64,000 nt of DNA from Limanda limanda (GCF_963576545.1 NC_083648.1:24029042-24093041), one strand, 5' to 3'. Counted from the stretch's first letter, positions 1 through 38,920 are shown. Notes: generated by a model not told the origin, from the letters alone. Numbers and translations are program-made.

Positions 1-2830
1 GGCTAGACGTCACATAAGAGCAAAGTGATGAAGAGGAAATGCAGGATGTGCCACACATCAACACTAGGAGAGGTCAAGGATAGATTAGAAGGCATGCACA
101 CATGTCAGAAATGTACTTGACAGGCTGCCTCCTCTAACGCACACACAGAAAGGAAAACAACATTTAGACCACAAACACTTTAGCTATATTAACACCAGCC
201 TCTCTTTCAGGCACTGGGTCCAAAAGGCCCTTGGTGCAGAGGGGGATGGGGGAGACAAGTGAGGAGAAGAAGGCAGAGGGAGTGACAGGTGAGAGGACGG
301 GATGAGAGAGAGTGAGAGAGACAGTTATGACACTCCGTTTTGAAATTCGCCATGGTGCTTAAGACCCCCGCTAACCTCTTGGTTGGAAATGGGAGGAGAG
401 GAGGAAACAGACAGACTGGCAAAGATGAAGAGAGAGAGAGAGAGAGAGACAGAAAAGGTGTGAATGAAGAGTCGAAAGGAGAGGAGGGCAGAGGGGGAGT
501 GGGTGGGTGAGGGGGTGGAGGTGGGAATATAGATGGCAAGATGAAAGAGACAAACAATGATGGGACAAACAACAGCACCACTTCTCATCTCTGCTAACAG
601 GGCTGCCATCTACCACACATGATGATAGGAGACAAAATGGCCACCCTAACAAACACCAGCACTCAGACTCAGACACCCAACACCAGGCTCACAATGCTAA
701 ACTGTCCATCAGGAGTGCTGCAGCACCAGGTGTTATTTACCCGACTGAAAAGACAATGTTGTAACAATACTGGCCTTAAACCAGGTGGTCAGAGTAATCC
801 TCCTTCTAAACACAAGTTTCTGCCCGACTACAGCAAGGGAATGCTCTTGTGATTACACTCTAGTCTGATGTCGCACTAGAAAAAGAGCTGCAGTGTGGAA
901 ATGCTTCAGGAAGGAAGTTGGTAAAAACATGCAGCAACCTCATAAATACAACAATTACTACAATGTATGCATATCAGAAAGCTGTATCACTCACACTAGT
1001 TTCCTCCTGACCAGTTTTAGATTTTCCAGAAAAACTTGTGGCCATTGCTTTATATATATATATATATGATGTGCCACAAGTAGCCCACTGAGAAAAAGTA
1101 TCAATTTCTGACCCATGAGTTGCAATCGGATGAGGTAAAAGACTGAACACAAAACGAGCTCAGACTAAACTGATTGCAAAAGTGTTATCAGCAAAGCTGA
1201 AAGTTAGGAGCAAAATTCTCCTCTAAAGTTATGAGAAAAAAGTAATTATAGACTGCATGTCCATTTCCAAACTATAACCAACAGGGACACTACACACAAA
1301 GTAGTAAAATGTGACGCTATGATTAAAGACTCCAACCCTGGTCAGAAAACCATCACTGCTGCCAGGTCTAGGTTATGGTTCTCCCTGTATGCCTGTAAGG
1401 GCACTAACTGTTAATCCCATGACCTCCACTTAAGAAGTTCAAGCCTTCTTCCTCTGAAATTGAGGAGCAGTATGAAAACATTGAGAATTGATTTAAAGGT
1501 CAATTGAAAATGACACATTGTGGGTGAAATGGTCAGAAAACCAACATTGATCAATCTAATGATTCATAGGTCAAAACTGCAGGGGAACAGCTTACTCACA
1601 GGCGTGACACACTGATGGACACCTGTCTTCCATAAAGGACAGCATTTAATCCACAAGATAAAGTGACTGAACCAGGCAACAGCATGAAGCAGAATGGTTA
1701 CATTTAACTTGTAATTAAAATATCAATTTGAATGAATTGAGATAAGTTAGAGGGTGTGACCATGTGGAGGATGAGCATTAGTGCATGGTAGTACAGTGGG
1801 AATTTTATTTCATCATTTCAGTGAAATCTTACTATTGTGTTTTGTAAGGTATGAGTAGCTTTGCGGCATGTGGTGTATCCCCCAAATTACCCCTAGTGTA
1901 AGGAGGCAGGGATTTCCTGACTGTGTAAGGCCATGTCAGGTACACTGGCAGCAAGTTTGGCACTGGAATGACAAACTTCTACATCGTTCAGGCCTCATGG
2001 TATAAAGCATCCAGGAAAAAAAAGAATTTTATCTTTTTAATTAATAAAAAAAGGAACAAACGTAAAGGTTAAGTGCAATTTTTTTTTAACTTAAGGCAAG
2101 CAACTCCAAAGTCACCAACACAACTTCCAGAAGGGCCCATTTACATTTGAACCAATAAAAACAAAACCTCGCAAAATGATTATAAGCTGCCTAAATTAGG
2201 ACAATGAAAACATAGGTATAAACTGCAAAAAATAGATCCACATAAACACTACATTTAGATAACATGTGGGGAAATTGAACCTGTGTCCAAGTTTCAGGTA
2301 AATCCAACTGACTATCAAACCAAGGCAGCCTTGAAGCTGAAAGGGGGGGCGAGTTCATCAACTTTAACCACAAGAAAAGACAGAGGGACAAACTAGAGAC
2401 CAAATAGTGCTGAACATCTGGTGTGTGTGTGTGTGTGTACGGGGCCTCTTATCTCTCCCTCTGTGGCCTGCTAAACATGACTAGCTGCCATCTTGGCTCA
2501 CAGACACAAGGTGGTGGGGGGAGCAGCTCCTGGCTCTGAGGCAGCAGGAGGAAAATAACGAACTAATTCATGTCCACTGAATGTGTCAGACTGTTAATAA
2601 AGCCACCGTGTGAGAATGAAAGGCAACAGTGAGTGTGTTTATGAGAGTGTGTACGTAGAGGACAGGTTTACCGTTTTTCTATTTTGGTCATTTCAGCGCA
2701 GCCAAAGTTACGGGAGTGCGACAGGGTGACCATTATATAAGCTGACCGACTACAGGGCACATAATGGCGAAAGAGTGCAGCGCCACCAACCCAGGCAATG
2801 AAGTGTGTAGTGGAGATAAAGAAACCCCAC
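1..2830. other. Non-coding stretch, probably chd7 intron 1
   Basis: No exon with plausible splice sites and a recognisable protein was found on either strand. Contents are a purine-rich tract around 230-530 including an AG run near 428-449, a TA run near 1051-1067, A/T-rich unique sequence, and a short (GT)9 at 2421-2438. Open frames here are low-complexity shadows of the purine tract, giving Pro/Ser/Leu-rich translations on the minus strand. If the CpG island to the right is the chd7 promoter, this is the start of its first intron, which is very long in mammals. That assignment is inference from synteny. Confidence 0.4.
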
Positions 2831-2839
2831 AGCGGTGAG

Positions 2840-4750
2840 TGGGTCCCGGGGAGATGAGTGGCCTGACCCGGCACCGGCAGGTGCTGTGGGCTGCCTGCTC
2901 TCCGGTCCACTCCGAGTAACAAGTGTAGCCATGCTGCTTATCAAACTTCCCTCGCCGGATACAATGCAACACGACAAACCCACTCTCACGGCAAAGGCGA
3001 AACACGCAGAAACGCGTGTGGAGAATGCGAGGTGTTATTGTGCCTTTCCACTTCGACAAAAGTGACAAGAAAGCTGCGTTAAGTTGATTTTCTTGCCCCA
3101 GAGCAAAACCGAGCAGCTTCGTAGTTAGCCCCTGTGAGGGGGGGCTGCGGAGTGGTCTAACAATGAGGATGATAAGTGGCTAACAGGCTAGCTGAACTTC
3201 TGTGTCCTAGCGCTGGGCTAACCTCCAGCGGCTAGCACGGCTAATTAGCCTATCAGAGGTATTTTGCACGTCGCTCCGGACCTCGGAACGACTCCCGCAT
3301 CTCGGCTTTTATCGTTCAAATAAACTCTCTCCACCTTGCACCGAGGCTGCGGAGCGGCTCGGGGGTCTCTCTCATACATTTGAGTGGGTTTCGCTGCAGT
3401 AAATCGTGTTAAAAACAAGGTGAAAAACACGGTGGTACGGAATGACCGCCTGGCCTCACAGATCCCCCCCCCCCCTCTCCTCTGTCCCTTCCGTCCGATA
3501 CAACTGGCGACTACTACGCACACTTCACGCCGCGCTCCTGTCCATTAAAACACGAGTTCCGCTCAAACCCGAGCAATATGCAAACTTTTAAGTGGGAACA
3601 CTTTAAACCGAGCCCGGCGGAGCGTTTGTTGGCGCTATGTGCCAAGTCTCCTCCGCTGGGAATGTCCCTGCGAGCTGCGCTCATTCAGTCGGCCAGTGAC
3701 TCACCTCTACGCTCGAGCCACCTCGTGTCTCCTGGAAGCTTCAACACAATTAGCTAACAGGGCTAACAGTCACTCTTCAAACACACCGGAGCAACTCCAC
3801 GCTCCTCTTGAGAAAACCCAACAAGTTGCCGGGGGAGCGGACTCGGAAGCAGAGACGCTCTCCGTGTGTTTTCTTTCCACTTTATAACTGACTAATGGGA
3901 CTGTTGTGCGCGTGTGTGTGTGTATGTGTGTGTGTGTGAGTGAGTGTGAGCGAGCGATACAGCGGGTGGCAAAGCTAAACTTGCTATTGTTAGCATGTCG
4001 GCATGGGAGCTACATGGACCTTCAATGACTTTCTGCTGAAATGAGGGAATCAAACTGCAGCTGAACCGAACCAGCAGCGTCTCCATTCAGCGGGATGGGA
4101 ATGAAAATACCCTCCGGCTGAAAAGCAAAGTCGCTCGGCGGATTTAAGCGTCCGATAGCGCTGTGGAAAAAAGTATGGAAAACTTGCTATTCAGCCCGAA
4201 TAGAAAGGCTTTTAATTCAGAAGCGTTGGTTTCAATGAAACTATCGCACCTGGGCCACATTTCAAATTCACACATTCAAAGGAGGGCATTTGTTAGCTTA
4301 CCCAACAAGCTCGGTCACTTCGGGGTTTTATCAAATCCACTCCGTGCTGGCTGGTTAGTATCTCCGCTTGCTTGAAAAAAAAAAAAAAAATCCACCGTGG
4401 TCCTTTTTTTCGTTTGAAATATAAATAAACAGAGGAAAAAAAGTTCAAGTGTTACGTTTTTCTCACGAAATATTGCTCCTGCGCGTCTCGCATCCGCAAC
4501 CTCACCGACTCGTGTGCGTTGCTCTTCTCTCCTTTGTGTTAATTTCACTCGAATCGAGTTTAATCCGATCGATCCCTCGGCTGGTCGCGCTCCCGAGTCC
4601 TCCCCTCCAGACACTCGCTCACCTTCCTTGGCCAGGGGGGGCGCGCTCCCGAGGACCTCTCATACAGATAAACAGCCGGCGTGCGCGGTCACTGACCCCG
4701 CCACGCCAGTGCGAGCCGCTGGTGGAGTTCCAGTTTAGGGATGGAAAAAA
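2840..4750 (-). promoter_or_regulatory. chd7: CpG-rich block, putative chd7 promoter and first exon
   Basis: The block is visibly rich in CpG and GC boxes compared with its A/T-rich flanks, and includes a 12-base C run near 3464-3475. On the minus strand there are consensus-quality splice donors: GAG|GTGAGT with the GT at 3704-3703, and AAG|GTGAGC with the GT at 4622-4621. That would fit a non-coding first exon transcribed leftward. In human 8q12 the order is CA8, RAB2A, CHD7, with RAB2A and CHD7 transcribed in the same direction away from CA8. The next gene left of this rab2a should therefore be chd7 on the minus strand, starting about here. CHD7 exon 1 is non-coding in mammals, so absence of protein sequence is expected. 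A different gene's promoter or an unlinked CpG island cannot be excluded. The name is an inference. Confidence 0.45.
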
Positions 4751-5137
4751 AGGACATCTGCTGCGAGAAAGATGTTGCTTTTAAAAAAAACTGCCAGAGT
4801 GAAAAATACTTATTTGAATTGGTCTTAATGGGAAGATGTGACAACACGACAGAAGACAGGAACCGGATTTTGAAAACCTAATTTAAACCAGTATGAAGGG
4901 AACACTGCATTTGGCCAAAAGAAAATTGTTTGGTAGCACGTGTCTTCTTCACATTTGCCTGAACGAACAAGTTTTAAATTCATTATTTTTCATGCGTCTA
5001 ATTTGTTGATAAATAAATACAGAAATAGTTGAATGTATGATGTGGTGATAGATCTAATCTTTGTGGCCATATAGATACGATGATTTAAATGTCTATGATT
5101 CATGTTACAAGCATATATTTTAGATAGATAGTTAGAT

Positions 5138-5290
<153 letters not shown>

Positions 5291-5942
5291 GTAAAAGTGA
5301 GTAGTCAACAACTTATCAGTTATATATAAGAACATGCTTAATATATAAGAACATGCTTAACTTAAGTGAGGAAAACATAAACAAGCAGACCAAACATATT
5401 GTGCGCCGGTAAAAGTGTATTTTCGATGGAGGATGTACAAATGGTCAACAAATTACATTATTTAACTTATATGAAGAAAGACTTAAACAAAAAACAACAC
5501 TTACAATATGGTGAACAGAATTACAGAGGTAAAGAGATATGTCAATGGAGGCTAAATTTAAGTGAATATAAAACAAAACACCAAAACCGTGTATATTGTG
5601 CACAGGGGCTGATAAAAGGTAAGAATATGGGTTGGTGTGATCATAGAGGCAGCCTCATGCCTAGAAGTCCATTTCCCCCCTCCATGTCTGTGACAAGTGT
5701 AGATGTATGGCCTGGGGGACAGAGGTCTGTACAATGAGCAGGACAGCAACAGCAGTCTGCCACTGAATAAAACTTCTCTGCTTGGAGAATGTGTTGTGTC
5801 TGGACTGTCGTCGTCCATGATGGTCAGCAGGTATTTAAGAAATCTGATAATTCACTGGATAGGAGTTAGTTCCACACTGTGATGTTTCTGGGGTTACAAC
5901 TTCATGTTTCATGATAAATTGGCCAGTGATATTGATATGATT

Positions 5943-6030
5943 GGACCCGCCAGGACCCACCAGGACCCACCAGGACCCACCAGGACCCACCAGGACCCAC
6001 CAGGACCAACCAGGACCCACCAGGACCCTC
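5943..6030. repeat. 10-bp minisatellite GGACCCACCA
   Basis: Nearly nine tandem copies of GGACCCACCA. The first copy has a CG substitution (GGACCCGCCA) and the seventh is GGACCAACCA. On the minus strand the unit reads TGGTGGGTCC, so a GGG run occurs every 10 bp with 7-nt spacing, which meets the usual G3N7 quadruplex pattern. Confidence 0.93.
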
Positions 6031-7899
6031 TCAGTAAGCACTGGGTCACTGCCGTGTTGTGACTGTGTGAAGATGTAGTGGTCTGTAGTGTAAAATAAGT
6101 TGGGACAGGTCTTGTTCTTGATTTTTCTAAAAAGACTGACACACGGATGTTCCATTACTTCAAATTTTATTCAGACACAACACACAGTAGTTCATTCACA
6201 ATGTTTAAGGCCTGTTGGTATTCAACCTTGTGTTTTATACTTTTCTACCACATTCACACATGCTTGATCTCTTTTAGAAAAAATTATCCTCACAAAACGA
6301 CATGTATTTGGATTTCAAAAATAACTGCACGCATCGACATCAAAGGTGGCCTAGTTTCATGAAATGGGCGTCTTTCCAGTGCTGTGATTCCTCTTTAAGT
6401 CAGAGACCTTCACAGCTACAGTGGCCTGCTGGTGCCAGTCTGCTCTGAACTCCTGAGAAAAGCTCCATCTCATTTTTTTAAAGACAGCAGCACTTCATAC
6501 TGTAGTCCATTACACATGCAACAAATTTGATTTGGTGTGTTTGAGCATAAATATAAAAGTATGAAATAGAATAAGAATATTATAAGCACAAGAAACAACC
6601 GCAATGCTAACAATAGGAATGTACAAGTTAAAGAATACAAGTGTACAATTAACTATACAATCGTTATTGGCTATGGAAAGTTTCACAGTCAATGTCACAT
6701 TTACTTACAGCCGGGATATTTCTGTTAAACATCTTTTTTATAAGTTTATGGTGGAAAAATAACACTATTAACCACATTGAAAGACTAAATGTTTTCACAA
6801 ACTGCTCATAATCAGCATTCCCTCCACAAGATATCACAATCTCCCTGCATCCACACCACACTTGGCTTTTCCCTCGGACCTTGACCTTAAAGAGTCCAAA
6901 TAGCCCTGGGCTGGTTTGTCACTTGCTGTGTGTAAATCTGAGGACTGAAGCGCAGTCTGCAGGAGAGGAGAGAAATACAGAGATATCAATCAAATATAGT
7001 GAAATATATTTAGATTTTAATGTCAGCTTATCTGTCGATAGAGTCTTGAAACCTCAGGTTGTGCTCCTTTATTCTCAGCGGAATCAGCAACTTCATCCCA
7101 ATAATTGAATGGGAAATAAACGGAGCACGTGTAAAGTTCGCTGCAGCAATTCCATTTCAGTTCTGTCTCCATGGATGTGTGTCCCAAACAGACACACAAT
7201 CACAACAAAGCTCAGACGGGTGCAGCTAACTGAGTCACCCAGGCTTCAGAAGCCCTCACGCTGCTGCAGTTGTTGCAAAGCTCCAGCTCCCTCCTCACTT
7301 GAGTCACCATGAGTCTTATTTCCTAGATTAATATATCCGGTCTTTTCAGAGACTATATCCTCACAGCTCTTCCCTTTTACTCATTTTGCTGGTGAGAAAA
7401 ACCTGGAGAGTGAGTGGTTGTTTTTGATTTCTGAGTTTGAACATGTCCTTTGACCATCGTTGGAGGCGGGCCTACAAAGAATGTGGAAATACAGCTTGTA
7501 GTCTAAACAGGTAGCAAATCTCCTCTGGATGACGTCTGCTGGAGGAGTTTTCTGGCCATGTGCAAACATATAATGTAACGTCAGGGAGGCAGAGGGAGGT
7601 GTAATGCCATTCAGGTGAGAACCAACCCATTTTAAAGCAGCATCATTTGCATGTTTAATCTTTCTCATCTTCTTCATGTTTGTCTTACTTCATTTTTGGC
7701 AAAGCTGTTCTGCAGTGTAAATATGCTGCAATATTCCAGTGTTAAAGACCATCATACATTATATACAGTATATCCAGATGTCATGATCAATGTTACATTA
7801 GATGAACTCTGAGAAAACTTAGACCTCAGGATTTATAAACCTATTAATGCCAAGAAAACTGTGAAGCTGCCTCAGGCATGCACTGATCTCCGGAGATCC

Positions 7900-8170
7900 T
7901 CCACGCAGCCCGTACATGTGAACTCTAATGTCCCAATGAGCGCTTCCGGACTTTCTCCTGCCAGTCCGCAGGTATCATTTCCACAGAAAGTTGGGAAGAG
8001 CCAATGTGATAACACAGCAGGAACCCGCTGCACCACCCCACACCTGAATCCTCCGGTGGATTTGATGCTTTTCTGAAGGCGTCTGAGAGGTGAATCTCCT
8101 GCATTGTTCATGTGTGAAAGACAACCTCCAGAGAAAGTCTGGACACAATCCTCCAGAGTTTCTCTGGAAG
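7900..8170 (+). repeat. Dispersed repeat family, copy A (diverged)
   Basis: Segments resemble the other copies in the window. Examples are the CTTCCGGACTTTCTCC and ACAGCAGGAACCCGCTGC blocks, then GAATCTCCTGC...TTCATGTGTGAAAG, which parallels the copy near 21780-21812. Boundaries are approximate and the copy is old. The family was not recognised by name. Confidence 0.45.
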
Positions 8171-9439
8171 TCATTTCTGCAAAATACTTTTCTTCCCTTC
8201 AAGGATGGGTTATCATTTTTAACTCCGCCAAGATGGTTGACTGTTTTCACCCCAGTCCATTTGTTTATAGGTTGGTTGGTTAGTTTTTCAGCAAGAGATA
8301 ATCATATTCATAGTGTAATAATTTCACAATTACATCATTCAAAACATATGATGATGAATGATTGGTTAATATGCTGTATCTTGTGTCTCTAATCTTATTG
8401 GTTGCAAAAGTCCTCACCACACTGTGTGACCATATGATCATTCATTATTTTTAGACAAATGGAAATTTTAGCTTGTGTGTATAATCTGTAGAGATACCTG
8501 AAAACAATGCATATTGGCACTATATGCATGATTTTATTTTCTGACATCCCTGTGACTGATGTGATCTGATTTGGAATAATTGACTGATTGATTTTCTCTG
8601 TCGCCCTGTGGATCAGAGTCTAACAATTTCCCTTTCCATTGAAACTAATGATGTTTTGAGATCAGTGAAGGATATCGTAAAAACCATCACATCATCAAGC
8701 AGACTGTTGACAGAAACACTTCCTAACAGTCACACTGAGTTATCCGGGTCACATATATATAAGGAGCTATTGAATATTGAATATGATATACTCAGATGTT
8801 AGATTTGGTAAATCACTGTCACAGTACTTCAACGCTTCAACACACTTACCATAATTGTTAGGGGGTTTCAGTTGCGTGTTTGTTTCTCATCTGATCTGAG
8901 GTCTGCTTGGATGAGGTAGCATTTTACATGATATCAGGGGAAAACACAGTGTGAAGAAGAGCTGAGAGACTTGAAGAATCTCTGAGAGGGAGCACTGAAG
9001 CTAAGTTTTTTTGTTTCCTATTGGTATCTAAAGTTAAAGGCTTCCTGGCTGACAACACTGACTGAATTTACAATTTAAGATGTTCAAACATCAGTGACCA
9101 GAAGAAATGCTGTGCAGATGTTCTAAAGATGATCGGGTCTGCAGCTTTTCTGTCTTTTTTATTGCACTGATCGTTTGTGTATAGTTTAAGTTATGTAGTG
9201 TATTATAGTTAACAAACTAACTTCAAACTAGTAATATTTAATGAAAACATATGTAAAATACCAACCATCAAAGTTTAAATCCATTTGTCAGTTCACCTTA
9301 ATAATAAAAACGCAGTCTTCACTGGAACTATTCAATATATTTTACAATAGACGTAATTCTTTTGAGAATTGTTGATATGTGTGTTCTGTGGATTTCAGAG
9401 TAATGAGGTCTGTGAATTCAAAGTACAATTGTTCCTGCA

Positions 9440-9860
9440 GTGAGAACATTTTAAGCAAGCACAAGAAAAGTTCTGTGGACCAACAACCTTTTAGCTGCTT
9501 TCAGACTTGCTCTTGCTGGAGGGGCTGTTTGTGTGAATGCAAGTGTCAAAGTGAGAGCCTTCGGACTTCCTGTGGACTTTCTCCGCCTCCAAGTATAAAG
9601 CTCACAGAAAGTCCAGAGGAGCCGATGCATGAGCACAGCAGGATTCACTGCGAGCGGGGGGTTGAAGGTCATTGTGGCGATGAGTCGACGCAGGTGTCAA
9701 TGTGCTGTAAACAAAAATATCTCTGCAGTGGAATTAATACCCCACATTCTGCCTCCGCCTACTGCATCACCCCTCATCGAACACTGCAGATTACTGTGTG
9801 GTTGTGAACGTGTCTTGGTGGAAACTCTCCTGCCGTGCTGTTCATTTGTAAAAGGATAAT
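9440..9860 (+). repeat. Dispersed repeat family, copy B (diverged)
   Basis: Contains GGACTTCCTGTGGACTTTCTCC, GGATTCACTGCGAGCG, GACGCAGGTGTCAATGTGCT followed by GTAAACAAAAA, and CTCTCCTGCCGTGCTGTTCAT in the same order and orientation as related blocks at 7900-8170, 21525-21860, 29755-30120 and 54690-54790. The 142-codon open frame over it (9379-9807) is composed of repeat sequence and is not considered a gene. Confidence 0.55.
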
Positions 9861-12800
9861 GCATAAGATGATGTTGATAATGTTCAAAAACTTGGGTGAT
9901 TTCCTGAGATTTTCCCACACATCATCTCTAGAGTTTATTCAAAATAGGGGAACAAAAATAATGTCTGTACTACAGGTCTACGGAGAAAACACCTTTTTAC
10001 TCAGAGAGAACTGGGAGGAATGGACAGGCTGGCTGAAGCTGACAAAGAGGCTACAGTAAATCACATAACTACTCTTCACAAACTTGGTGAGAAGAAAAAC
10101 ATTCTCAGGCTGATCAACATGTCTACCAAAGCAGAGGCCATGTTGCTTCCCACTCCTGCCAGACAAGAACAGAAATGTGAGGCAGCAGTGAGACAGACCC
10201 ACCAACACTGGACAGCTCAACACCGAAAAATATAGAATCTGTATTTCTGCTGAAGCTGCTGAAGGTCTGCAGTCAACAGCATGAATCCATGGAGCCAACC
10301 TGATGGTGTGATGGATTTCTTCACACAGTTTGGGCCTCAATTCAAATTAATCTAGGTTTGAATGTCAGTGTATCGGAGTATTGTTGCTGACCATGTTCAT
10401 CTCTTTATAGCCAGTTTACCATTTTCTAACTTGCAGCAGGATAAAGCTCCATTTCACAAAGTAAAAGTCTAAAACTGGTTTTGTGAACATGAGAGTGAGC
10501 TCAGTGAACATCAGTGACTCATTGTGATGTGGCAGCATGAATGTGCAGTTGACAAATCTGCAGTGATGATGTGATGCAGTCATGTCAACGAGGAGCAAAA
10601 TCTCAGAGGAGAGTTTCAAATTCTTTTGGTGACTTGAGAGTGTTGTGTGAGACTCGGGTTGTTGCAGGAGGACGGAGGTAGGAACATGAGTGAGAGAGAG
10701 TTACAGAGAGGAGAGGGTTTGGATTTAAAGATAAACTATTGTGGCTGAATCTTTTTCTGATGTGGACAAAGTCCAGGTAGCCTTCAACTTCGATGGTCCT
10801 CCATACTTGAGCCAAACTATACAGACTAAGAGCTCCTACAAATTGAAGAGCTTACAAGGAAAGAGAGGGAAAGCAAAAAGCAAAGGACGGACAATGAGCT
10901 GCTGCTTGGTTGAAAGTGGGACTTCTTATTGTATAATGTTGCCAGGCTGTAAGCAAAGACCCAGATTAACAATTTGAACATTTAAACTTTCTCTTACTCA
11001 TGTTTCTACCTCATCCTCCTGCAACAATGCAACCCATGTCACCCAAGGCACTTTTAGTGGACATGTCGTGGACTGTCACAAATGCCCCATAGGACTACAT
11101 TGCAGCCACTGGTGCTGTGTCCCGGGTGCTGGCGGAGGTGATCTACTGGACCAATTCCAATAGTTGTTGTTTATACCAATAATTAAAACATTTTCCTTAT
11201 TTTTTCCAACATGGTACCCAGGTTGAAAAATGCCTGAATTCCCCATTAAAGGGTATTCTGAGCCAATTAGAAAGCAGATATTACGGTGATGAAGAAAAAC
11301 TCCAGGTTAAGAACGTTTTCAGAGAACCAAGAGGTATCAATTGGTTCATTATTGATCTTACTATAATATACCTAATCACCTAAGAGGTCACACTTTCCAG
11401 TGCTCCCGCTAACATGTTAGCATGATATATGGTAGCCTCCATGCAAACTCAATCCAATCCAATGATGTCCCAAAGACATGGGGCATTCCAACAAATGTAG
11501 GAATATCATGTGGACCAGTGGTAAAAAGGTCATGCACATAAAGTGAACATGCAAACCTTCCCTGACTACATATGAGTCTCATAATGTATAATTCATTAAG
11601 CAGCCTCTCAGTCAGGCTGACCTTCATCGGGAGTACTGCTTAAGGTCGAACAGCACAGATCCAAGAGCACACAAGTCCCTCCCCTCTCGTGCAAATGGGC
11701 AAATTCGATGTGGAGCCATTCTGATTGGCCGAATAAAAGACTGGAAAGTCAGCAGCAGCAGCACAGGGCAGGACGAGCGGTAAAAAAACAACAAAACAAG
11801 ACAGAAAATACCAATGCAGCTTTTGCTTTTTAGTTGTTTTTAAACACTGTATTTTTCCATTTCCACATAACCATCAAAATGACATGTTTATAGTTTAGAA
11901 TGTTTTATTATAGTTTATTGTGATAGCATTTTAATTTTTTTATGTTTTTATGTTTTATTTTTCCAAAGAACAAACACAGCAAATAATGTTGAGGCGGGGA
12001 GGCAGGAAGAGAAGGGACAAGCAAGAGGAGGGCCACATAGATAAGATAGATGGATCGATCCATAGATAGAGAGATAGGATTGATAGATGCGTCAGGTTTG
12101 GCTTGATCCTCCCCTCGTAATCCCTCTGGTTACACACACACACACACACACACATTCGCAAACACACTACATGTTGCTTTACAAAGAATAATAATCACAA
12201 TAAGATTAATAACTGTCTGGATATATCTAGGAATAAAAAAAATAAAACGAAAGAATATGAGAAGACCACACGGTTCAGGAAAACCGATTCACTCACATGG
12301 CTGTGAAATCCAAAAGCTCCCTACAGTTACACAGTTAGCCTGGAGAGAAAACAGCTAGGATAAACAGAAATATATCGTAGGCAGGCTTTGTGTGTGTATG
12401 CATGAAGGGAAGGGGAGGAAAATATCTGTAATACGCGGGTTTGGATTCATCTGAAATGACGCAAGTTAGACACAAAATTCAAACTAGGCCTGCTTTTATG
12501 TCTTTAAGTGTGTATCTACATACGTGTGATGCATCGTCAACTAGCTAGTTAGTGGTAAAATGCCTATCTGCAGATAAAGGGTCAGTTTCATTGATTTTGG
12601 CAGCTGTCCAAATCTCTCAGAAGGGTGGAGTTAAGGCAGACAGCTGATCTCAGATCAGATTATAGGGGCTTAGTGGATCCCCCTCGTTTTTATTTCGTTC
12701 ATGGACAAAACTCAGGTAAAGAATAATTTGGCATTAAGAATAGGTACAGCGCTAATGCTACCACACAGTCTGAGAGAGAGAGAGAGAGAGAAGGGAGATT

Positions 12801-13239
12801 AACCATTAATAAACCAAAGCAGGAATATATGATCGCATCAGTAAACTGTTACTTCGTTGATCTCAAAGCAAAACAACACTGCAGCAGCCATCGATCAAGC
12901 TCTAAGCAGCACATGTTATGCATCTGCTAATTCAACATACAAATATTAGCCTGCTTAAATGGAAGATGCCATGACATTTTCAGGTAGGTCCATCTCCACC
13001 ACAGCCTTTCAGAGCCTCAGCGTAGTCATGTTAACGGCACGATATCATCCATACTCATCGTCATTTAAAAGAAAGGGCACCTTCAACCCCCACATATGAC
13101 AGAGCGGCTGGGTACCTTAACGTTTAAATGAGAAATGTAATAAATTGATAAAGAGCTGTTTGGAGGTCCAAACTGTCTGGCTTCACAATTAACAGCCAAA
13201 AAAAGCTACAGAAACCTGAAGAGCCATATATACACAGAA

Positions 13240-14353
13240 ATAAAAATGCCTGATAAATAGCGTTTACAAACAATGTTTTGATTTCCAATTTATACTCTTT
13301 TATTTGTTAATTTCTTAATGGCAGCCACTGCTGTCAACATCCCTTAATGTGTCTTTAAATGTCCCACTTGTCTTTTTCAATGTTTCTGAAAAGGATCTTT
13401 TTTCACACTCAATGGTTTGGTCTTTTATTCCCTCCCCAGACAATTTAAAACACTTTTTTAAGCCACAAACAGTTTGTAGTGTTCATTAAATACAAATCAT
13501 GAGCAAGTCAGCAGAAAGGACACTAAGACAAGAGAGAAACAAAATAACGTGATGAAAAAGAGGGAAAGGACGCACCAAAAAAAACAAACATAATTTGCAC
13601 TTTTTTTTCCATGGACAAAATATACAGAGTGACTTGAATGCCAACTACATCTTACATACTGACATACTGGAATAGCCATATCATCCCTGCACACAGAGGC
13701 ACAGCATGAACACTGACTCAACATGCAGAAACATGTCCTGTTGTCAACGTGCTGTGTAATTTTCTTTAAAAACATGTACAAACGTGTACACACACAACAC
13801 AGCACATGGTTTATTCCATAAAGTCAGTTGTTAAGAGTGAGTTTAATCTCTAACCATGATCTTGTCTCTATCTGGACAAAGTCAACTCACTGTTACTGAA
13901 AATATAGTTTATTTTTTTTATGATTCTGAGGTACTAAATTATCCCAACAACATCCTCATGAATTAAGATGCATGGATGTTTTTAAATAAAATGATTAAAA
14001 CCTGTTCATCCAACCAACTGCTAACTGTGAACTGCTAAACTTCAAAATTTGGTCGGTATATCTGCAGGTGAAGCTGACTCGATCCTCATAAGATTGTTGA
14101 GAGTCAGGCCAATTTATGAGAATGCAGCCTCTAGACCCGTAGGTCACGAGACTCGGGTAAAGACATGGCTGAAAGACAGAGAAATAGTCACAGAGAGGGA
14201 GGGGTGGATGGATGGGAAGAATGGATTTATAGAGAGAGGTTAACAAACTGTTAGAGAGCCTGGACAGTTCTGTAGAAATGCAAGGAAGGGTAAGAGAGAG
14301 CGAGAAAGAGGAGGCAGGGTTGGGTCGAAGGAGGTGTTTTTTATTTTGGGGAT
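13240..14353 (-). other. rab2a: Probable rab2a 3' UTR
   Basis: The sequence directly downstream of the rab2a stop on the minus strand. AATAAA signals on that strand lie at 14345-14340 (probably too close to the stop), 13913-13908, 13815-13810, 13429-13424 and 13304-13299. Which one is used cannot be decided from sequence alone. The left boundary is set arbitrarily beyond the last listed signal. Confidence 0.4.

Positions 14354-38920
<24,567 letters not shown>

Noticed and set aside
9379..9807. 142-codon plus-strand open frame
   Set aside because: It lies in a dispersed-repeat copy, has no recognisable domain and no gene context.
11700..11790. Promoter-like CCAAT motif with nearby AATAAA
   Set aside because: Isolated motif without CpG enrichment or an adjacent exon.
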